The notes beneath the pieces are model-generated. The model searched no databases. It was not told the DNA's origin and saw only the letters and a program-made list of their open reading frames with translations. From Acidobacteriota bacterium (lineage in GTDB: Bacteria > Acidobacteriota > Terriglobia > Terriglobales > Acidobacteriaceae), in NCBI GenBank assembly GCA_021781255.1, contig JAJXXG010000211.1, positions 1-7,901 on the forward strand: DNA of 7,901 bases, written 5' to 3'. Position numbers and translations under genes: made by a program. Below are positions 6,151 to 7,901 of this stretch, in pieces (within the stretch, counting starts at the first letter, position 1; each line of letters begins with the position of its first letter).

Positions 6151-6594
6151 CTAGTGGAGCTGCACCTCTTTTGGATCGAGATAGCGATGGTGGAAGATGC
6201 GGATGCGTTTGAACTTTCCCTTCTCGTCCAGATCGTAGAGCACCATCTGGTTCATGACGATAACCTCGCCCTTTTTCCAATTGCCGCCGCCGATGGTTTT
6301 GGGAGGGTCCTTTTCAATGTGGAACTCCGTGACGAGCTCGACGACGAACTGGTTGCCCTCGGAAAGAAAAGCGCCCACATTCAGAACCTCGCGCACGTTG
6401 GCGGCGATGGCCTCGTATTGGGCGATGAACTCCTTGGGGCCGTGCAGCGTCTTGCCGGTTACGCCGGGGATCTGCGGGCCCATGAAGTTGTCAGGATAGG
6501 CGAGGGTGACATCGGGGCAAAAATAGCTCGTAACCTTATCGAATCTGTGGTGATTGAAATGATTGGCGTATTCCATGAATTGCTCGCGGGTCAT
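6151..6594 (-). CDS. SnoaL/NTF2-like protein, 147 aa
   Basis: On the minus strand, ATG at 6594-6592 is preceded by a very strong ribosome site (TAAGGAGGA, complement of 6601-6609) at 6-base spacing. The protein opens FMEYANHFNHHRFDKVTSYF, the SnoaL first helices. It continues CPDVTLAYPDNFMGPQIPG, TLHGPKEFIAQYEAI (the usual helix before the cone strands) and FVVELVTEFHIEK, and ends VLYDLDEKGKFKRIRIFHHR, the typical last two strands. The length of 147 is usual for a single-domain member. There is no signal peptide, so it is cytoplasmic. It is unlike the other two SnoaL-like proteins in the window in sequence and length, so it is not a recent copy. Its stop lies 26 bases from the oppositely oriented Mo-enzyme stop, with no clear terminator between, and it diverges from hypA. 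Function may be isomerase, hydratase, epoxide hydrolase-like or ligand binding; none can be chosen. Confidence 0.88.
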   Translation of the reverse strand: MTREQFMEYANHFNHHRFDKVTSYFCPDVTLAYPDNFMGPQIPGVTGKTLHGPKEFIAQYEAIAANVREVLNVGAFLSEGNQFVVELVTEFHIEKDPPKTIGGGNWKKGEVIVMNQMVLYDLDEKGKFKRIRIFHHRYLDPKEVQLH

Positions 6595-6614
6595 GGTGCT
6601 TCCTCCTTACCGGC

Positions 6615-6644
6615 TTGACGCATTTGGATTGACGGCATTATCAT
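6615..6644 (+). promoter_or_regulatory. Candidate sigma70-type promoter toward hypA-hypB
   Basis: On the plus strand, TTGACG (6615-6620) is followed by an 18-base spacer and TATCAT (6639-6644). A second TTGACG at 6629-6634 has a poorly spaced partner, TTTATA (6655-6660, 20 bases). Both lie in the AT-rich island shared with the minus-strand promoter, so the two directions may compete or be co-regulated. Transcription from here would give hypA a leader of about 180 bases. Confidence 0.3.
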
Positions 6645-6666
6645 TCCTTAATTCTTTATAGTTCAA
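6637..6666 (-). promoter_or_regulatory. Candidate sigma70-type promoter for the minus-strand SnoaL gene
   Basis: Read on the minus strand, TTGAAC (complement of 6661-6666) is followed after 18 bases by GATAAT (complement of 6637-6642). Transcription would start near 6630, giving a leader of about 36 bases that contains the strong ribosome site. The boxes sit in a distinctly AT-rich island (6637-6668) within otherwise GC-rich DNA, which supports the call. Confidence 0.45.
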
Positions 6667-6832
6667 TTCACTGCGGCTCGGTAACGAGAGCCGTAGTTGC
6701 CTCTCCGGCGGAGCATTGGAGATATCGCTATTCCAGGCATTTTCAAAGGTCGGAGCCCGGCTCGCTGCTGCAAGGAGTGCGCCGCACAGAGCTTTCGCCT
6801 GCAAGGGACAGGCTCATGTAGGATGGTTTTCG
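6667..6832 (+). other. Untranslated leader upstream of hypA with hairpins
   Basis: No gene is called here; the open frame from 6716 only extends hypA upstream of its true start. Structures seen are CGG-CTCG-GTAA-CGAG-AG-CCG (6674-6693), a stem with a GTAA tetraloop and a 2-base bulge, and GCCTG-CAAGGGA-CAGGC (6797-6813) close to the hypA ribosome site. A metal-responsive leader would make sense before nickel chaperones, but I cannot match it to a known riboswitch. Confidence 0.25.
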
Positions 6833-7174
6833 ATGCATGAACAGAGCATCGTCGAATCCCTTCTCTTTACAGCGCTCAAAAACGCTGAGAAGGAAAAGGC
6901 CAGCAAAATTCTCAAGATCTCTCTCGTGGTCGGCGATCTGGCCGGCGTCGAGGAAGAAGCAGTCAATTTCTACTTCGGGTTCGTCAGCAAAAACACCATA
7001 GCCGCGGAGGCCGGCATTTCTTATACGCATGTTCCCATGGAGCTGCGCTGCCGCGAGTGCGAGACTATTTTCAAGCCGGAGAAATACGATTTTCATTGCC
7101 CCAATTGCAAAGAGCAGCAAGTGGACATAGTCGCAGGACGCGAACTGTATGTCGACAGCATCGAGGTGGAATAA
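6833..7174 (+). CDS. hypA: HypA nickel chaperone (hydrogenase/nickel-enzyme maturation), 113 aa
   Basis: The start at 6833 gives the invariant Met-His-Glu N-terminus (MHEQSIVESLL); His2 is the known nickel ligand of HypA, which rules out the longer open frame from 6716. AGGAT at 6820-6824 serves as ribosome site. SLVVGDLAGVEEEAVNFYF (30-48) is the conserved core, and Cys73, Cys76, Cys89 and Cys92 (CREC...CPNC) form the structural zinc site. Length is normal for the family (about 113-118). HypA accepts nickel and, with HypB, delivers it to the large subunit of [NiFe] hydrogenase, or in some bacteria to urease, in the cytoplasm. Its stop directly abuts the hypB ATG, so the two are co-translated. 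No nickel enzyme is visible in the window. By eye it is more AT-rich than the MoaF-like gene. Confidence 0.97.
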   Translation: MHEQSIVESLLFTALKNAEKEKASKILKISLVVGDLAGVEEEAVNFYFGFVSKNTIAAEAGISYTHVPMELRCRECETIFKPEKYDFHCPNCKEQQVDIVAGRELYVDSIEVE

Positions 7175-7846
7175 ATGAGCGTGAAGCTACTGACCGTGAA
7201 GCAGGATATCCTGGGCGCCAATGACGAGAATGCGAAGGCGAACCGGGAACGGGTCGACAAACACCACGTCGTGATGATGAATGTCATGTCTTCGCCTGGG
7301 GCGGGCAAAACGACTCTGATTACGCAGACCATCAACAAGTTCAAGGAAAGAATCCGCATTGCCGTGGTGGAAGGTGACATCGCCTCGACGATCGACGCAG
7401 ACAAGATAAGCAAGCTGGGCATCCCGGTAGTGCAGATAAATACCGCCGGCACTTGCCACCTCGACGCCAACATGGTCAGGAAGGCGCTCGACTCCTTGTC
7501 TCTTGCGGAGATCGACGTAATCATCATCGAAAACGTCGGCAATCTTATCTGCACGGCCGAGTTCGCCCTCGGCGCTCATAAGAAGGTCATACTTTTGAGC
7601 GTTCCCGAAGGCGACGACAAACCGCATAAGTACCCCTTGATGTTTACCGAAGCCGATGTGGTGCTGGTGAATAAAACCGACGTCATGCCGTACTTTGATT
7701 TCGATGAGGCCGCTTTCGTTAAGGCGGTAAACGGACTTAATCCATCGGTGAAGATATTCCCGGTTTCGGCGAAGACCGGCGAGGGCCTGGACGCATGGTT
7801 CGCGTGGTTTGAAGATGCAATTGCCGGGAAGGCTGCTATCGTTTAG
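7175..7846 (+). CDS. hypB: HypB GTPase for nickel insertion, 223 aa
   Basis: The ATG at 7175 follows the hypA stop with no gap; the ribosome site AGGTGGA (7165-7171) lies inside hypA. G-domain motifs are in order: Walker A SSPGAGKTT (39-47), VVEGDIAST (64-72), and NKTD (166-169) for guanine recognition. The metal site in the G domain is intact: Cys94-His95 (TAGTCHLDA) and Cys126 (ENVGNLIC), equivalent to Cys166, His167 and Cys198 of E. coli HypB. The usual proline after that cysteine is threonine here. The N-terminus (residues 1-35) has neither the CxxCGC high-affinity nickel motif of E. coli HypB nor a histidine-rich nickel-storage stretch, so this is the short form, as in Helicobacter. It hydrolyses GTP to drive nickel transfer with HypA. 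A downstream gene may be coupled to it. Confidence 0.97.
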   Translation: MSVKLLTVKQDILGANDENAKANRERVDKHHVVMMNVMSSPGAGKTTLITQTINKFKERIRIAVVEGDIASTIDADKISKLGIPVVQINTAGTCHLDANMVRKALDSLSLAEIDVIIIENVGNLICTAEFALGAHKKVILLSVPEGDDKPHKYPLMFTEADVVLVNKTDVMPYFDFDEAAFVKAVNGLNPSVKIFPVSAKTGEGLDAWFAWFEDAIAGKAAIV

Positions 7847-7874
7847 GGAAGATAAAAAGACAGGACAGGAGACG

Positions 7875-7901
7875 ATGTCGACGGGTGTGCCGGACTGATG
7901 G
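7875..7901 (+). other. Probable start of the next gene, with a 7-codon frame ending in an overlapping TGATG
   Basis: After hypB, AGGAG (7867-7871) precedes ATG at 7875, which opens only seven codons (MSTGVPD) before TGA at 7896-7898. A new ATG at 7898-7900 overlaps that stop as TGATG, a layout that permits translational coupling. Either the short frame is a tiny leader peptide or the ATG at 7898 is the start of the next operon gene, cut by the window end. Too little is visible to name it. Confidence 0.25.

Noticed and set aside
6716..6832. Upstream extension of HypA
   Set aside because: It would bury the essential Met-His-Glu N-terminus needed for nickel binding.

Overview
This is a bacterial, gene-dense, fairly GC-rich window that looks like metabolic accessory DNA from an uncultured or environmental organism. 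No marker fixes the taxon. Strong AGGAG-type ribosome binding sites, one twin-arginine (Tat) signal peptide and hydrogenase-type nickel chaperones fit a Gram-negative-like bacterium with molybdenum/tungsten and nickel metabolism, but this is inference.

Layout. The 3' end of a short-chain dehydrogenase/reductase (1-275) is followed by about 350 non-coding bases (276-624) packed with hairpins. Their last part is closed by a 14-bp perfect inverted repeat (493-506 with 590-603). Next comes a plus-strand series: an NTF2/SnoaL-fold protein (625-1341), a second structured non-coding stretch (1342-1620), a 582-residue protein made of two tandem MoaF-like halves (1621-3369), a Tat-exported small SnoaL-like protein (3381-3866), and a 709-residue molybdopterin oxidoreductase-superfamily enzyme (3995-6124). 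The enzyme has a CX2CX3CX28C iron-sulfur motif and a probable cysteine metal ligand. A third SnoaL-like gene lies on the minus strand (6594-6151), convergent with the oxidoreductase. It diverges across an AT-rich promoter island from hypA-hypB (6833-7846), the nickel-insertion chaperone and GTPase pair, whose stop and start codons abut. A further gene probably begins at the right edge.

How it may work together (inference). The SDR, the SnoaL-fold proteins (a fold that includes dehydratases, cyclases and isomerases), the MoaF-like protein and the Mo/W enzyme suggest a catabolic or modifying pathway for a hydroxylated, possibly cyclic or aromatic, compound. The Mo/W enzyme has no adjacent electron-transfer subunit and no Tat signal. 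Its architecture resembles cytoplasmic, self-contained members of the superfamily such as acetylene hydratase, so a hydration, dehydration or transhydroxylation reaction is as open as a redox one. HypAB has its own promoter region and may belong to a separate nickel-enzyme unit, since no hydrogenase subunit is visible.

The two most interesting points are the structured RNA-like region before the first SnoaL gene, which could be an orphan omega-RNA/HEARO-type RNA or another uncharacterised RNA, and the tandem-MoaF plus exported-SnoaL plus Cys-type Mo/W enzyme module, for which I know no described function.
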